From the NCBI RefSeq assembly GCF_949774925.1, contig NZ_OX458932.1, forward strand, positions 248,001 through 312,000: a stretch of DNA of 64,000 nt, in the 5' to 3' direction. This DNA comes from Candidatus Methylacidiphilum fumarolicum. Its GTDB lineage: Bacteria; Verrucomicrobiota; Verrucomicrobiia; Methylacidiphilales; Methylacidiphilaceae. The notes under the pieces are model-generated. The model saw nothing but the letters and a program-made list of their open reading frames with translations, made no database searches and was not told the DNA's origin. How positions within the stretch are numbered: the first letter of the stretch is position 1; every line of letters starts with the position of its first letter. Made by a program: the position numbers and the translations under genes. Shown piece by piece: positions 36,954 to 46,361 of this stretch.

Positions 36954-39900
36954 ATGCCACAAACGGTAATTGTCATTGGGATGCATCGTTCAGGCAGCAG
37001 TGCGCTAATGCGGGCGTTGAACTATTTGGGGGTGGAATTAGGCGAAGAGCTGCTTGAGGCCAGGCCGGATAATCCAAGGGGTTTTTGGGAAGACAAGGAA
37101 CTCCTTGAGATAAACGAGTTATTGCTGAAGGCCTGCGGGCTGCGCTGGGATAGTTGTCAGTATCCCAAGGTAGATGTCTCCCAACCGGAGGTAAGTCGGC
37201 TCTGGGAGAGGGCTATAGAGCGTTTCAGAGGGAAGTTGAGCCGTGGGGAAAATTTTGGGATGAAAGATCCTAGGATGATTCGGCTTTTGGAATTTTGGCA
37301 TGGTGTCTTTCGGGAACTAGGGGTGAGACCTTGTTATGTACTTTCTCTGCGGGATCCTTTATCGGTAGCGGAATCGCTGTTCAGGAGGAATGGGTTTTCG
37401 CAGGCAAAATCGTTTTGTTTATGGCTGTCCCATTATCTTTTGCCATGGGAGGAGTATGCCCCGTTTTTGAAAGTCGTGGTTAGTTATGACCAGTTGGTGA
37501 ATCGACCGGGGGAGGAGTTAGAACGGGTAGCTCGAAGGTTGGGCTTAAGGATGGAGCCTGGGGTGGTGGAGAGGATGAAGCAAGAATTTTTAGATCCGGC
37601 TCTGAGGCATGCTTCTTATTCTGAAGAGCAGCTGAGGGAGCAGCTGGGTGGATTTAGTTTTTTGTATACGGTCTGGGAAGCTTTTGAGGGCTTGGCGTAT
37701 GGAGGGCAGGAGGAGGAAGCCAAGGAAAAGATTGGGAAGCTTTCAGGAGGGAGTGTTTCTTTGAATGAACTCTTTGGTTTTGTGGATCAATACGAAAAGC
37801 TCCTAGATGGGATAACTAGGGAGAAAAATGATTTAGAAACACATCTCAGTCAGCTCTATACCCAACAAACCCACATACAACAAGTAGTTGATGCGATGTC
37901 AGAATATATCGCAAAACAGGCGACAAAGCTATATCCCAAGCAGTTGGAAGAACAAAAACAGCTGATTTTTTTTGGATCGAAAAAGAAACCGCAACCACAA
38001 AATCCAATTGTGGATCAGGCACGATTTATTCTTGAACAAGGGATTTTTGATTTTGGTTATTACTGGAGCATTTATCCTGATGTGCGTAAAGACAGGAATG
38101 ATCCCCTCCTTCATTTTCTCCAGTATGGGTGGAAGGAAAGGCGCAATCCACATCCGTTGTTTGATACCGATTATTATTTGAAGGAGAATGAGCAGTTGGA
38201 GCAGGAAGGGATCAATCCGTTGGTACATTTTTTAGAGCGGGGATGGCGAGAGAAGAGGAATCCGCATCCGCTGTTTGATCTCGGCTATTATTTAGGACAA
38301 TGTCCGCAGCTAGAAGCGGAGGGGATAAATCCTTTGGTGTATTATCTTAAAGGAGGATGGGAAGGAGGAAAGAGTCCGCACGCACTTTTTGATTCAAGTT
38401 ATTATTTGGAGCAGAATCCCGAAGTAGGGCAGGAAGGGATCAATCCATTGGTACATTTTTTAGAGCGGGGGTGGCGGGAGAAGAGGAATCCGCATCCGCT
38501 GTTTGATCTCGGCTATTATTTAGAGCAGTGTCCGCAACTAGAAGTGGAGGGGGTAAATCCTTTAGTGCATTTTGTGAAGATAGGGTGGAAGGAAAGGCGC
38601 AATCCACATCCGTTGTTTGATACCGATTATTATTTGAGGGAGAATGGACAGTTGGAGCAGGAAGGGATCAATCCGTTGGTACATTTTTTAGAGCGGGGAT
38701 GGCGAGAGAAGAAGAATCCGCATTTGTTTTTTGATCTGAGCTATTATTTAGGGCAATGTCCGCAACTAGAAGTGGAGGGGGTAAATCCTTTAGTGCATTT
38801 TGTGAAGATAGGGTGGAAGGAAAGGCGCAATCCACATCCGTTGTTTGATACCGATTATTATTTGAGGGAGAATGGACAGTTGGAGCAGGAAGGGATCAAT
38901 CCGTTGGTACATTTTTTAGAGCGGGGATGGCGAGAGAAGAAGAATCCGCATTTGTTTTTTGATCTGAGCTATTATTTAGGGCAATGTCCGCAACTAGAAG
39001 TGGAGGGGGTAAATCCTTTAGTGCATTTTGTGAAGATAGGGTGGAAGGAAAGGCGCAATCCCCATCCATCGTTTGATGTTCAGTTGTATGAGGAAGCACA
39101 TCCAGGAGCAGTAAGGACAAATGCTTTTCTTCATTATCTAGTTAATAAGCCAGAGGACTGGCAGAGGTATTGGGTGAGGGAAGAGTTTGGAAAGAAGATC
39201 TCTGAATTAACAGGAAGTTGGAAAAATAAAAAAAAGGGTTCACTGATTTTGTTCATCGATCATGTTTTGGGAGGCGGAGCGAATTTTTATCGTCAACAAT
39301 GGATCCAGCAGTTAGAAAAAGAAAATCAGTTAATTTTTCTTTTCTATTATAATTTTTTTAAAAAAGGCTATTATGTACAGATTTTAGGTTGGGAAAATCA
39401 GCTCTTATTAAGCTGCAGCTGCCCAGATTCATTTTTTCTTCATATAGAAGCACTATGTGAGATTTTTGATCGTCTAGAAATTATTCCTAATGCATTGGTT
39501 TCATTCCCTGATCCTTTATCTATCCTTGAGTGGTGTTTACAGTTAAAAAAACAGAAGGCAGTCAAGATTATCGTTCCTATTCATGATTACTTCTGTGTAT
39601 GTCCTTCTTACAATCTTTTGAACGAGAAAGACCAGTTCTGTGGCATTCCGGCAATTGAAGAATGCAGGCGTTGTCTTGTGGCTATTGATAAAGATGAAAC
39701 TTATCCTAAAACTCTGAATATCGATTTATGGAGAAGAAAGTGGCAGGATTTTTTGGAACATGCTGATGAAATTCTCTGTTTTTCTGAATCCTCGCTTTCT
39801 CTGCTATTGAAAGCCTATCCAACTTTAGAGAAAAGCCAGATTGTTCTCAAACCCCATGCGATTGGTTCATTTCGCAAAGCAAAGCTAAGGGCTCCTCAGC

Positions 39901-40352
39901 CAAATGAGGAAGTGATTGTGGGCATTGTAGGACACATCGATACAAAGGCTAAAGGTAAGGTACTGATTAGAGAGATGACTCAAGCGATTCAGCTTGAAAA
40001 ATGGCCGATCAAGCTAGTGGTTATAGGAACGGTGGGGGATCAGGAACTAGAAAAAAAACTGCATGTGTATGGCCCGTATAGAAAAGAAGAATTAGTTTCT
40101 TTGATTGAATCTTCGATGGTCAATCTTTGTTTTTTACCTTCGATTTGGCCGGAAACTTTTTCGTATGTTACTGAAGAGTTGATGGCAATAGGAGCTCCTT
40201 TGGCCGTATTCGATCTAGGGGCGCAGGCTGAAAAAGTCAGGCGGTATAAATTAGGTCATGTCATTTCTCACATTGATCCTCGGATTGCCTGTAAGGAACT
40301 TTGTGAGTTTGCTTTACGGTTAGCGGAGTTAAAAGAATTTAAGCAGGAATAG
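36954..40352 (+). CDS. Sulfotransferase + 38-residue repeats + GT4-like glycosyltransferase
   Basis: This 1132-residue protein has three parts. Residues 1-260 are a sulfotransferase with the PAPS 5'-phosphosulfate loop GMHRSGSSALMRAL and a 3'-phosphate region SLRDPLSVAESLFRR. After a coiled coil (about 275-340) come nine 38-residue repeats plus a partial one (about 360-710) of the form FDxxYYLxxNxxLxxEGINPLVHFLxxGWxExRNPHPL. Residues about 760-1132 are a GT-B glycosyltransferase: LGGGANFYRQQW, HDYFCVCPSYNLLN, GIVGHIDTKAKGK and PSIWPETFSYVTEELM-IGAP. It probably builds and sulfates a surface glycan. The repeats recur in two methyltransferases of the cluster. Confidence 0.85.
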   Translation: MPQTVIVIGMHRSGSSALMRALNYLGVELGEELLEARPDNPRGFWEDKELLEINELLLKACGLRWDSCQYPKVDVSQPEVSRLWERAIERFRGKLSRGENFGMKDPRMIRLLEFWHGVFRELGVRPCYVLSLRDPLSVAESLFRRNGFSQAKSFCLWLSHYLLPWEEYAPFLKVVVSYDQLVNRPGEELERVARRLGLRMEPGVVERMKQEFLDPALRHASYSEEQLREQLGGFSFLYTVWEAFEGLAYGGQEEEAKEKIGKLSGGSVSLNELFGFVDQYEKLLDGITREKNDLETHLSQLYTQQTHIQQVVDAMSEYIAKQATKLYPKQLEEQKQLIFFGSKKKPQPQNPIVDQARFILEQGIFDFGYYWSIYPDVRKDRNDPLLHFLQYGWKERRNPHPLFDTDYYLKENEQLEQEGINPLVHFLERGWREKRNPHPLFDLGYYLGQCPQLEAEGINPLVYYLKGGWEGGKSPHALFDSSYYLEQNPEVGQEGINPLVHFLERGWREKRNPHPLFDLGYYLEQCPQLEVEGVNPLVHFVKIGWKERRNPHPLFDTDYYLRENGQLEQEGINPLVHFLERGWREKKNPHLFFDLSYYLGQCPQLEVEGVNPLVHFVKIGWKERRNPHPLFDTDYYLRENGQLEQEGINPLVHFLERGWREKKNPHLFFDLSYYLGQCPQLEVEGVNPLVHFVKIGWKERRNPHPSFDVQLYEEAHPGAVRTNAFLHYLVNKPEDWQRYWVREEFGKKISELTGSWKNKKKGSLILFIDHVLGGGANFYRQQWIQQLEKENQLIFLFYYNFFKKGYYVQILGWENQLLLSCSCPDSFFLHIEALCEIFDRLEIIPNALVSFPDPLSILEWCLQLKKQKAVKIIVPIHDYFCVCPSYNLLNEKDQFCGIPAIEECRRCLVAIDKDETYPKTLNIDLWRRKWQDFLEHADEILCFSESSLSLLLKAYPTLEKSQIVLKPHAIGSFRKAKLRAPQPNEEVIVGIVGHIDTKAKGKVLIREMTQAIQLEKWPIKLVVIGTVGDQELEKKLHVYGPYRKEELVSLIESSMVNLCFLPSIWPETFSYVTEELMAIGAPLAVFDLGAQAEKVRRYKLGHVISHIDPRIACKELCEFALRLAELKEFKQE
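38621..39076 (+). repeat. Tandem 228-bp DNA repeat inside the coding sequence
   Basis: Copy 1 (38621-38848) and copy 2 (38849-39076) are near identical at the DNA level and each encodes two 38-residue protein repeats. More diverged units of the same type precede them from about 38040. Copy-number change by slippage or recombination would keep the frame, since 228 is a multiple of three. Confidence 0.92.
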
Positions 40353-40361
40353 GAAAGAGTA

Positions 40362-42145
40362 AAGAATGCTTATTGCTATTGCCCTGCCAATCTAGTTATA
40401 AATAAACATAGCAAAACTCTATTCGCCGAATAAGTGTGGTGTGCTGATCGGTCGGAGCGTCACCAGGCAGTAGCAAAAGGCGTCAGCAAGGGGAGAAGCT
40501 TGCCAAATGGATTCCGACAAACCAGCGGCATTTCTCCCACGAGCCCTATCTGCGGGGGATCGGCCAAAAGACGACGAAAGCGCCGCACAAGCACGCGGCC
40601 AGAGTCCCAAGCGCCGGGCAAAAGAGGGATTTGAAGGCTCAGCGGAAAGCGCTGGCAAGGTTTTGTCTGTCCAATACAAAACGGCGGACGAACGGCTGAG
40701 GGCTTGAAAGCAGCGGATTAAACTACAAGAGAAAAATTTTCCTACGTCTGATGGAGCTGGAGGAACGGGGAGGAATCACCGAGATTGTGGAGGAAGGCTA
40801 CTCGAGCCCAAGCGGATTGCAGCCAAGAATGTGGAAGCTAGCCCTCAAAGAGGGCTAGGAAGCGATCGAACAGTGGGTGTTAGCCTCCTCTGCGATGATC
40901 AACCCAAAGATACAGCGGCGCCTGAGATGGGCAGAAGAAGCAAAGCGGATTGCTTTCTGGATATTTTACTCTCTGTAGCAGTTTGTTTCTGTGTTAGAAA
41001 AAAGAGAGAGCCTCCCGCTTCTAAAATTCACATGACAAAAGCAAGGCAAGCTACCATCCTTTTCAAGCGGCGAAAGGAATTGCAAGGTGCAATCGGATAG
41101 CCGCCAAGAGTGAGGCTGCGTCAGTCGATTGGATGCGAGCAATGAAGGTAGCAGACTTTTGAAGAGAAACGGAGGGCAGTATATCGCTCCCATGAGTCTT
41201 AAAAGTGGCAAAAAGATTGTCGTTGCTTTGTCTGCAAACTTAAAGATTCGGGACATGATTTGGCTTGTTTGAAAGGAAAAGGAGACGGTCATTCCCTACG
41301 CAGCACCAATACACATTCCAGAGAGATGATATGGGGAAGCGGTCGGGATAGAGGCTAGACATTCTGAAGTTTTCATAGATGATTACAGAAAGAAATAGGG
41401 AAGAGGGTTTGGGGAGTCAACCAAAACACATCCGCAAGCACAACCTGGGTGATATAAAGAAGGCGGCCTCGTGTGTGCAAGGAGCAAGCGAAAATAAAGC
41501 GGCAAATTCATACAAGCCTAAGCCCTCTTCTTCCATTACGCAGAGCTTCAGTAGATCATTCTTAAGGATCGACATATATATGGGAACGCTCCAAGTAAAG
41601 AGCTGTCCAAGGGCATCCTACCAATGCGCAGTTGCGTGCTTCAAGAGCGAATCGAATTTCTTTCGCCTGCGGGAGGTTCCCATCTAGAGAAAGTCAATCC
41701 ACCTATAGCTTCTCTGCTTTGTCCGAGATGTGAGTAGGGCCTCCAAAGAATCGCATGGAGGACAAGTTTGTATGCCGGCATGGCGGGTATTCGAGCTATG
41801 GAGATAGATTTGGCGTATACAACCACAAAAAAGGATCGGGGATGGGGAGATTCTTCTGTGGATGCTACAGAACTGGCTGAATGCAATGCTTTTGGAGAGG
41901 AGTATCTCTAATAGCGGGTTACCGCGCGATTGGAATCCCGATGCAGGGGACTGTTCCGGGGCAGGCGATTCTGGGCACCAGAATCATGTTGGTTGTAATG
42001 GACACGACGATGTGCAGGGTACAGCCAGCTCCCTCGGAGACCCGAAGCGGCTTGGGCATTCCCGAGTCATCCCGGTATAAACCCAAGACGAAAAAAACGA
42101 ATTTGATTCAGGCGTAAGCAGAACCCGAGTATGTTTTTAGGAATA
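40362..42145 (+). mobile_element. Decayed TnpB (IS1341-type) element
   Basis: The element starts ten bases after the stop of the preceding gene with the shared end (GCTATTGCCCTGCCAATCTA, then GGTCGGAGCG) and ends with GGCGTAAGCAGAACCC plus a T5 run. In between a TnpB-like protein can be followed in all three frames: GQSPKRRAKEGFEGSAE, EEGYSS, YIAPMSLKSGKKIVVAL and LCPRCE. Many stops and shifts break it. The RuvC-I site reads GIEAR (GAG at 41351) where Asp is expected. No tnpA is present. It separates the sulfotransferase gene from the rest of the glycan cluster. Confidence 0.82.
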
Positions 42146-42162
42146 GAAACCGTTTACTGGGA

Positions 42163-42204
42163 AAACAGTAGACTAGAGCTGAGGGAAACAGTAGACTAGA
42201 GCTG
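42163..42204 (+). repeat. Two direct repeats of 19 bp before the GT2 gene
   Basis: AAACAGTAGACTAGAGCTG occurs at 42163-42181 and again at 42186-42204, a period of 23 bases, in the short gap between the TnpB element and the GTG start at 42242. It could be a small duplication from the insertion or a regulator site; nothing decides between them. Confidence 0.8.
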
Positions 42205-42241
42205 GGCTGTTTCTATGAAAAATCGATAAAAGGGAGCTTTT

Positions 42242-44761
42242 GTGTTTAAAGCATGGGATTCCTTTTTAAAAGGACTAAGGACGAATCGATCTATTAAAAC
42301 GACTTTTATTGAAAAACCAAAGACAACGGAAAAACCAGATGCCATCCCTTTCCCCGATGAGCCGCAGAAGAGCCATTTTTGCTTGGATTCACCAATGCCA
42401 ATGGACCGGTTGATTATAAACAGCCCTGTTCTTGAAATTGACGGATGGTTTTTTGATTCTTTTGGAGAGCCTGCCCAATCGATTTGGATAGAAAAAGATG
42501 GGGTAAGTTACCCCGTGGAACCGGTGAGGAGAGAAGACGTCAAGAAGACTTACTCTTTTCTTGTGGATTTGTGGTGTGGGTTTAGAGCCAGGCTTCCATT
42601 ATCCCTTGAATTTGAAAAAATAGAAATACTGGCCTTGCATCGTAGTGGGAGAAAAGAAGTACTCTTTTCTTTTCAAGCGAAATGGAGTGGTCTTGTACAA
42701 GAGGCAGATAGCCAAGTTCGATTTGGTATTGACCAGCCGATAGCTGAGCGGATCGTAACGGATGGATATTGGATGGAGATTAGTGGATGGTGTTTTGACC
42801 AGAGTGGGAAAGCGGCCCAGGCGGTATGGTTAAGGTCATCTCAACAGCAGATTCGAGCGGAAAGAAGAATCCGGCCGGATGTTAAAAAAGATTATCCCAA
42901 GCTTCAGGATCTTGGCTGCGGGTTTTTCCTTTTTTTGCCGTTGACGGAAGAGGAACAACAATACAGCCTTGAAGCCGAGTTTTTGGATGGAACGATTTAT
43001 CCTTTGAAGACATTTTCTGCAAGACGGTTCAATCGAAAAGAAAAAGAAGAGCAGTATGCCCAGTGGCTTTTAGAAGAATCAAAATTCAAAGAACAGGATT
43101 ATCTAGCGACGATTCTAAAGGATACCCAGTTTGCTGTGCAGCCTTTTTTTTCGATCCTCGTTTTTTATGATCAACGTTGGAAAGAGGAAGATATCTACCG
43201 AGTGCTCTCAAGCTGTTTTTCTCAGTTCTATTCGCATTGGGAACTCTGGCTTTGTCCCTATGGCGCTGGACCTGTCTTTTCTGTTCAATCTTTTGGATAC
43301 CGTTGGCCAGGAGCCAAACAAAAGATTCATTTTCTTGAAAAAACCGCTACGAAAGCTGAAGCCTTGAATTGTGTTTTAACCTTAGTTCAAGGAGATTATG
43401 TTGTGTTGATAGATCCTTCGGTCCTAATTAGTAAAGAAGCTTTGTTTGTGTTTGGTGTAACAATCAATTGGCATCCTGATCTATTAATGGCTTTTTCTGA
43501 TGAAGATTCGATGGATGAGTCTGGGAGACGCTCGGATCCTATCTTTAAGCCAGGCTGGAATCCAGAGCTTCTTCGTTCGAATAATTATATTGGACTGGCA
43601 GCGATTTATAATAAGAAAGCGGTTTTGGATCGGCTAAGAATTGCGCCTTTACTGGATGGGCAAGAAGAGTGGGACCTAGCTTTAAGAATTGGAAGTTTTG
43701 ACTGCGACAAAAACGGGGTAGTGCATGTTCCTCGCATTCTTTTCCATCGCTTCTGTTCAAAGCAAGCAGTCGGTCGGAACAACAGGGAAGATAAAGAGCG
43801 GTTAGTGTTGGAAACCGATTGTCGTCTTAGAGGAAAGGATGAAGTAACAATCAAAAAAACAGAAGAAGGATGGCATCTTCGTTATTCTATTGGTTCGTTA
43901 TCTCCTTTGGTCAGCATTATTATCCCGACACGGCTTCCTTTGCCTTATGTAAAGACATGCATCGAGAGTATCCTTTCGAAGTCGACTTATCGGAAGTTTG
44001 AAATCTTGCTGGTGATTAACGGATACGGTTCTTTGGATCAAGAACAAAAGGCTTTTTTATCCGAATATTGTAGCTTAAAGCCACTCCGTTTGTTGTGGTA
44101 TGATGAGCCTTTTAATTATGCTGCGATCAACAATTGGGCCGCCAAAGAAGTAAATGGTGAGCTTTTGGCCTTTCTGAACGATGACGTGGAAGTTATTAGT
44201 CCAGATTGGATAGAAGAGATGGCTGGACATGCCTTGAGGAAAGAAGTGGGAATTGTGGGAGCAAAACTTTACTATCCGAATCTGACGATACAGAGTGATG
44301 GAATGATCCTTTGGAAAGATTACCGAAGATTCCATGGCATGAGCCGAGAATTGGCAGGGTATCTAGGCTTAGCAAAACTTTGCCAAAACTTGACTGGGGT
44401 GATTACAGCCTGTGCGCTTATGCGCAGAGAATTATTCGAACAGGTGCATGGGTTTGACGAAGAATTTGCCTACAATTGGAACGACTTGGATCTTTGTTTG
44501 CGGTTAAAAGAAAGAGGATACTGGACGGTGTGGACGCCTTTTGCTGAGCTAATTCATTATTGTTCGGTTTCCGTTGGTCAAGAATCAATCGACAAACAGC
44601 AGCAGTGGGAGAAGGAAAAAGAATTGTTCGAAAAAAAATGGAAAGAAAAATTTCCATCCGATTCTTTTTATAACCCGAACCTGAGTGATTCGCCCCCTTT
44701 TTATAGGCTTGGGACTACTCCTTGGGATATAAAGGTTTGGGAGAAGAAAAAGAATGGATAA
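42242..44761 (+). CDS. Tandem GT2 glycosyltransferase with two beta-rich adaptor domains
   Basis: The 839-residue protein starts at GTG 42242 after AAGGGAG. Two adaptor domains come first (about 54-145 and 165-262); each has a GWFFD or GWCFD strand, an RxDV motif and a CGF core. Then come two GT2 folds. The first (about 300-530) keeps SDEDSMDESGR and EEWDLALRIG, but its DxD site reads DPSVLI. The second (about 555-810) is intact: VSIIIPTRLPLPYV, LLAFLNDDVEV, GIVGAKLYYP and WNDLDLCLRLKERGY. The second domain is therefore probably the active one. It is the first gene of a six-gene same-strand run and ends three bases before the next. Confidence 0.87.
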   Translation: MFKAWDSFLKGLRTNRSIKTTFIEKPKTTEKPDAIPFPDEPQKSHFCLDSPMPMDRLIINSPVLEIDGWFFDSFGEPAQSIWIEKDGVSYPVEPVRREDVKKTYSFLVDLWCGFRARLPLSLEFEKIEILALHRSGRKEVLFSFQAKWSGLVQEADSQVRFGIDQPIAERIVTDGYWMEISGWCFDQSGKAAQAVWLRSSQQQIRAERRIRPDVKKDYPKLQDLGCGFFLFLPLTEEEQQYSLEAEFLDGTIYPLKTFSARRFNRKEKEEQYAQWLLEESKFKEQDYLATILKDTQFAVQPFFSILVFYDQRWKEEDIYRVLSSCFSQFYSHWELWLCPYGAGPVFSVQSFGYRWPGAKQKIHFLEKTATKAEALNCVLTLVQGDYVVLIDPSVLISKEALFVFGVTINWHPDLLMAFSDEDSMDESGRRSDPIFKPGWNPELLRSNNYIGLAAIYNKKAVLDRLRIAPLLDGQEEWDLALRIGSFDCDKNGVVHVPRILFHRFCSKQAVGRNNREDKERLVLETDCRLRGKDEVTIKKTEEGWHLRYSIGSLSPLVSIIIPTRLPLPYVKTCIESILSKSTYRKFEILLVINGYGSLDQEQKAFLSEYCSLKPLRLLWYDEPFNYAAINNWAAKEVNGELLAFLNDDVEVISPDWIEEMAGHALRKEVGIVGAKLYYPNLTIQSDGMILWKDYRRFHGMSRELAGYLGLAKLCQNLTGVITACALMRRELFEQVHGFDEEFAYNWNDLDLCLRLKERGYWTVWTPFAELIHYCSVSVGQESIDKQQQWEKEKELFEKKWKEKFPSDSFYNPNLSDSPPFYRLGTTPWDIKVWEKKKNG

Positions 44762-44764
44762 GCT

Positions 44765-46294
44765 TTGTTTAAAGAAAAAAAACGTTTCTATTCTTTGGAG
44801 GCCAGAAAATGGATTAAGGATATGGCTGAAGAGCAGCAAATGGACGGCGAAAAGTGGATTCAGTCTTTGATTAGCAAAGTCCACGAGCAGACTGAATGGA
44901 TGAAGCTCCAACAGCAAGCTGCTGCCTTTGCTTCTTTGGCTTATGGCAGGCTTTGGATTCAAGCTCATCAGTCTTTTGAATTGGGAAGGCAATCTTTTGG
45001 GTTCCGATCGATTTTCTCAAAGAAAGAAAACCCACAGCTTTCTATAGCTTCTTGGATAGTTGTAGCCAAAGAAATTGCGAAATCCGCTCTTTTCGATCCC
45101 GCTTATTATCTCCAACAATACCCAGATGTGCGGCTCTCTGGGGTAGATCCACTGACTCATTTTGTTTTGTACGGTGCCAGGGAAAAACGCAATCCAAACC
45201 CTTTTTTTGACGTGGAATATTACTTAGAGCAAAACCCGGATGTGGCGGAGTCCAAAATCAATCCCCTCTATCATTTTATCTGCTATGGGTGGAAAGAAGG
45301 GCGAAAGCCCCATCCTCGGTTTGATCCAGCGTTTTATCTTAACCAATATAAGGATGTTGCTGAGGCGGCCATTAATCCTTTGTCGCATTATCTATTGTTT
45401 GGCCAGTTGGAAGGAAGAATTAGTTCTCCAGAGGAAGAGCCGGTGATTGATTCTCAGCAAAGAATTCTTCTTAACGGTTCTCTTGTAGAAATTGAAGATT
45501 GGTACCCTTATGGCTTTTCTCCAAGTCCAAGGTGGGGCTACGACAAGCCTGTTCATCCGATCCTTTATTCGATAATCAAAAGATCTGAGGATCATTACCG
45601 CTCTCTTTTAACTGACTGGGTTCAGTATGCTGAGGATTTGCTTTCCTTTCCTCTTCGTGACAGTGGTTCTGAATTAGATCCTTGTTGGGAAAATAGTTCT
45701 TTCCCACCTTTAGATGCGATCGCTCTTTTTGGGATAATCGCCACCACAAAACCCGCTTTGTTTTTGGAAATAGGTTCAGGCTTTACTACCCGGTGGGCGT
45801 ATGGAGCTAAAGCGAGGTATTCCCCGCTGACGAAACTGGTGTCAATCGATCCTCACCCTAGGGTGAAAGTGGATACATTATGCCACCAGGCTTTCCGAAG
45901 GCCTCTTCATGAAGTCCCTTTAGATATTTTTGAGCAGTTGGAAGCAGGGGATATCCTTTTTATTGATGGGACTCACCGGATTCTGCAGGGTTCTGAGGCA
46001 ACTATTTTCTTTCTGGAGATCTTGCCTATACTAAAGGCTGGAGTGATCATTCATCTTCATGATATTTTTCTACCTTTTGATTATCCACCGCACTGGCAGA
46101 AAAAATTTTATTCCGAACAGTATGTGCTTGGGTCGATCCTTTTGGTTGCCACCGAAAAATATAGAATTCTTTTCCCAAGCTTTTATGTGAGTCAGCATCA
46201 GGAGCTTTTAAAGATTTTGGACCCACTTTGGACAAATCCCAAGCTTCAGAGTCTAAAGCCAAAAGGGGGTTCTTTCTGGTTTGTTAAGAATTAA
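44765..46294 (+). CDS. 38-residue repeats + Methyltransf_24-like methyltransferase
   Basis: The 509-residue protein starts at TTG 44765, three bases after the previous stop; an ATG at 44822 is an alternative. A helical N-terminus is followed by three repeats (about 110-225: FDPAYYLQQYPDVRLSG, FDVEYYLEQNPDVAES, FDPAFYLNQYKDVAEA) of the type seen in the sulfotransferase protein. The C-terminal 270 residues have a class I SAM site FLEIGSGFTTRWAYGAK, the acidic SIDPHPRV, and DILFIDGTHRILQGSEAT with LHDIFLPFDYPP, as in Methyltransf_24 proteins. A role in methylating a glycan or its precursor is inferred from context. Confidence 0.82.
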   Translation: MFKEKKRFYSLEARKWIKDMAEEQQMDGEKWIQSLISKVHEQTEWMKLQQQAAAFASLAYGRLWIQAHQSFELGRQSFGFRSIFSKKENPQLSIASWIVVAKEIAKSALFDPAYYLQQYPDVRLSGVDPLTHFVLYGAREKRNPNPFFDVEYYLEQNPDVAESKINPLYHFICYGWKEGRKPHPRFDPAFYLNQYKDVAEAAINPLSHYLLFGQLEGRISSPEEEPVIDSQQRILLNGSLVEIEDWYPYGFSPSPRWGYDKPVHPILYSIIKRSEDHYRSLLTDWVQYAEDLLSFPLRDSGSELDPCWENSSFPPLDAIALFGIIATTKPALFLEIGSGFTTRWAYGAKARYSPLTKLVSIDPHPRVKVDTLCHQAFRRPLHEVPLDIFEQLEAGDILFIDGTHRILQGSEATIFFLEILPILKAGVIIHLHDIFLPFDYPPHWQKKFYSEQYVLGSILLVATEKYRILFPSFYVSQHQELLKILDPLWTNPKLQSLKPKGGSFWFVKN

Positions 46295-46361
46295 AAGGGA
46301 TGCTAAAGAGGATTTGAAAAAAAGAAAATTGTTTCTATCGGTCCAGCTTTTTGGATAAGTG

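Noticed and set aside
38040-39080. Regular repeats that could suggest a CRISPR array
   Set aside because: The units are contiguous, multiples of 114 bases, and translate in one frame into 38-residue protein repeats; there are no unique spacers or cas genes.
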